A DNA stretch of 64,000 nucleotides, from NCBI GenBank assembly GCA_016927595.1, contig JAFGMI010000008.1, positions 23,853-87,852 on the forward strand, in the 5' to 3' direction. Source of the DNA: Melioribacteraceae bacterium (GTDB lineage Bacteria; Bacteroidota; Ignavibacteria; Ignavibacteriales; Melioribacteraceae). The translations under genes were made by a program, and so were the position numbers. This document shows, piece after piece, positions 63,048 to 64,000 of this stretch (position 1 is the stretch's first letter; the number at the start of each line of letters is the position of its first letter). The notes beneath the pieces were generated by a model that did no database searches, was not told the DNA's origin, and worked only from the letters and a program-made list of their open reading frames with translations.

Positions 63048-63069
63048 CCTTGTTTAAATCCTCCTCCAT

Positions 63070-63104
63070 AGTAGAGACGCATTCCGATGCGTCTCTACTC
63101 TTTT
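63070..63104 (+). terminator. terminator / dispersed palindrome GTAGAGACGCAT
   Basis: A 13-bp perfect stem (AGTAGAGACGCAT/ATGCGTCTCTACT) with a 4-base loop, followed by CTTTTAG. It probably terminates the cargo gene. The GTAGAGACGC palindrome is a familiar dispersed intergenic repeat in many bacteria. Confidence 0.85.
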
Positions 63105-63214
63105 AGACCCATTTTAATTTTCTTTTCACAATAAAGAAGCAGCATGCTGAGTCTTTGCATTTTTTTATGTAATCCAAATACTGTACAGCAGCCTGACAAT
63201 TTTGATATGAGAAT

Positions 63215-64000
63215 TTATTTTTGATTCCTGATCATTAGAAGTGAATTGTAAAAATTTTTAGCAGTTACATTGTTCCCGTCGATATTCAAACACTGTTTGA
63301 CCGCGTAAATTGCTTTTTCCAGTTGCCCGGAATTATAATAGGAGCCCGATAGATTATACCAAGTCTGAGAATCTTTAGGATTGTATTCGAGACTTTTATT
63401 CAGATACTTTATAGCCTCTTCATAATTATTTTTCTGCAGTGCGATTGAACCCAGCCATTTATATGTGTAATCGTTCGGATGCAGTTTGTGAAGTTGTTTC
63501 AAGTAATATAATGCATCGTCATACCTTTTTGCATTAATTAATTTTCCTGTTGCAGTTGCATACGTAATTTCCGTGTAAGGCTGGTAATTTATAATCGCAT
63601 TGATTTCATTCATAAAATTGTCATAGTCTTTTTTAGAATAATACCAGTCTGCAGCACGCTGGTGTGCAACTCGCCAGAGTATTTTATTGCTCAATACCTG
63701 CAGGGCAAGCGTATCGATATAATTGTTTAACCTGTAGGTAATTTTTCTTCTTTGTGATTCCTCGCGGCTGACGAACGGATAACTTTTTAAAAGTTTAGTA
63801 ATCCTGAAATGTGAAAGGGTGGAGTCAAGTTTTGTGTACGGTAAACCTGCAAGTAGCAGACTATCAGCATCTCTCTCTGTTATGTTCGGTTCAACAGGAT
63901 CCGGCAGGAAATTATTCTGTTTCATTTTATCAAAAAATATATCCCCGATAAGATTATAACCCTCTATATTAGGATGAAGATGGTCTACCATTAAATTGTA
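63215..64000 (-). CDS. C-terminal part of an SGNH-hydrolase/TPR protein (5' end outside window)
   Basis: The reading frame is open through the window edge, so this is the last 261 codons of a longer gene. The first visible residues, YNLMVDHLHPNIEGYNLIGDIFFD, contain the catalytic Asp-x-x-His block that ends SGNH (GDSL) hydrolases; the nucleophile Ser would lie upstream. The rest is helical with three to four TPR units (residues about 130-250; FKEAIKYLNKSLEYNPKDSQTWYNLSGSYYNSGQLEKAIYAV type). The fused layout is seen in Ignavibacteria. Substrate unknown. Confidence 0.75.
   Translation of the reverse strand, partial: YNLMVDHLHPNIEGYNLIGDIFFDKMKQNNFLPDPVEPNITERDADSLLLAGLPYTKLDSTLSHFRITKLLKSYPFVSREESQRRKITYRLNNYIDTLALQVLSNKILWRVAHQRAADWYYSKKDYDNFMNEINAIINYQPYTEITYATATGKLINAKRYDDALYYLKQLHKLHPNDYTYKWLGSIALQKNNYEEAIKYLNKSLEYNPKDSQTWYNLSGSYYNSGQLEKAIYAVKQCLNIDGNNVTAKNFYNSLLMIRNQK

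Overview
The window looks like chromosome from a Bacteroidota/Chlorobi-group bacterium, most likely class Ignavibacteria (Ignavibacterium/Melioribacter-like). The base composition is moderately AT-rich. Three large secreted proteins end in a type IX secretion (T9SS) C-terminal domain built around Asn-Tyr-Pro-Asn-Pro-Phe-Asn-Pro, and a PorV-like protein, Gld-like ABC genes and a conserved miaB / sigma-54 activator / lptE cluster are also present. The taxonomic call is inference from these markers. No rRNA, prophage, transposase or CRISPR array is visible.

Layout. Positions 1-18158 are almost all minus-strand housekeeping operons. They hold DUF1015-serC, a TPR/TlpA thioredoxin lipoprotein, a membrane-lipid/envelope cluster (DUF3108, CPBP protease, DUF2007, cdsA, a secreted MetX-like hydrolase, OsmC), and a long operon running miaB, SPOR protein, MBL hydrolase, sigma-54 activator, lptE, GT2 glycosyltransferase, TPR protein, 3-methyladenine glycosylase. 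Positions 18159-19190 are a repeat island with no gene. The following gene, rpiA (19193-20053), carries about 45 extra codons whose DNA resembles that island. Positions 20587-32365 hold two very large T9SS cargo proteins; the first has a dockerin-like and a cohesin-like module, the second three cohesin-like modules. Positions 32604-36725 are a GldA/GldF/GldG-type ABC operon with a DUF4340 protein. Positions 36772-44604 hold a DUF255 (YyaL-like) protein, a SirB1-like protein, a DUF2459 protein, a 61-residue cysteine-rich protein, a secreted C1 peptidase and a 610-residue protein that resembles nitronate monooxygenase. Positions 44984-49168 (minus) hold tRNA-Asp with its terminator, 6-phosphofructokinase, RNase HIII and a SurA-like foldase. 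Positions 49341-53906 hold a beta-propeller sensor kinase with two tandem NarL-type regulators, the second with a divergent DNA-binding domain. Positions 54109-63047 are an outer-membrane/secretion locus (TonB-dependent receptor, large secreted protein, PorV-like protein, T9SS cargo). The window ends inside an SGNH-hydrolase/TPR gene.

How it fits together. Much of the accessory content concerns the cell surface: T9SS cargo, a PorV-like component, a TonB receptor, periplasmic foldases and thioredoxins, LPS transport and a sensor kinase. The most unusual observations are the in-frame repeat-derived insertion in rpiA, the neighbouring dockerin- and cohesin-bearing T9SS proteins, and the 610-residue NMO-like protein. 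All family calls come from reading motifs by eye; no database search was run.
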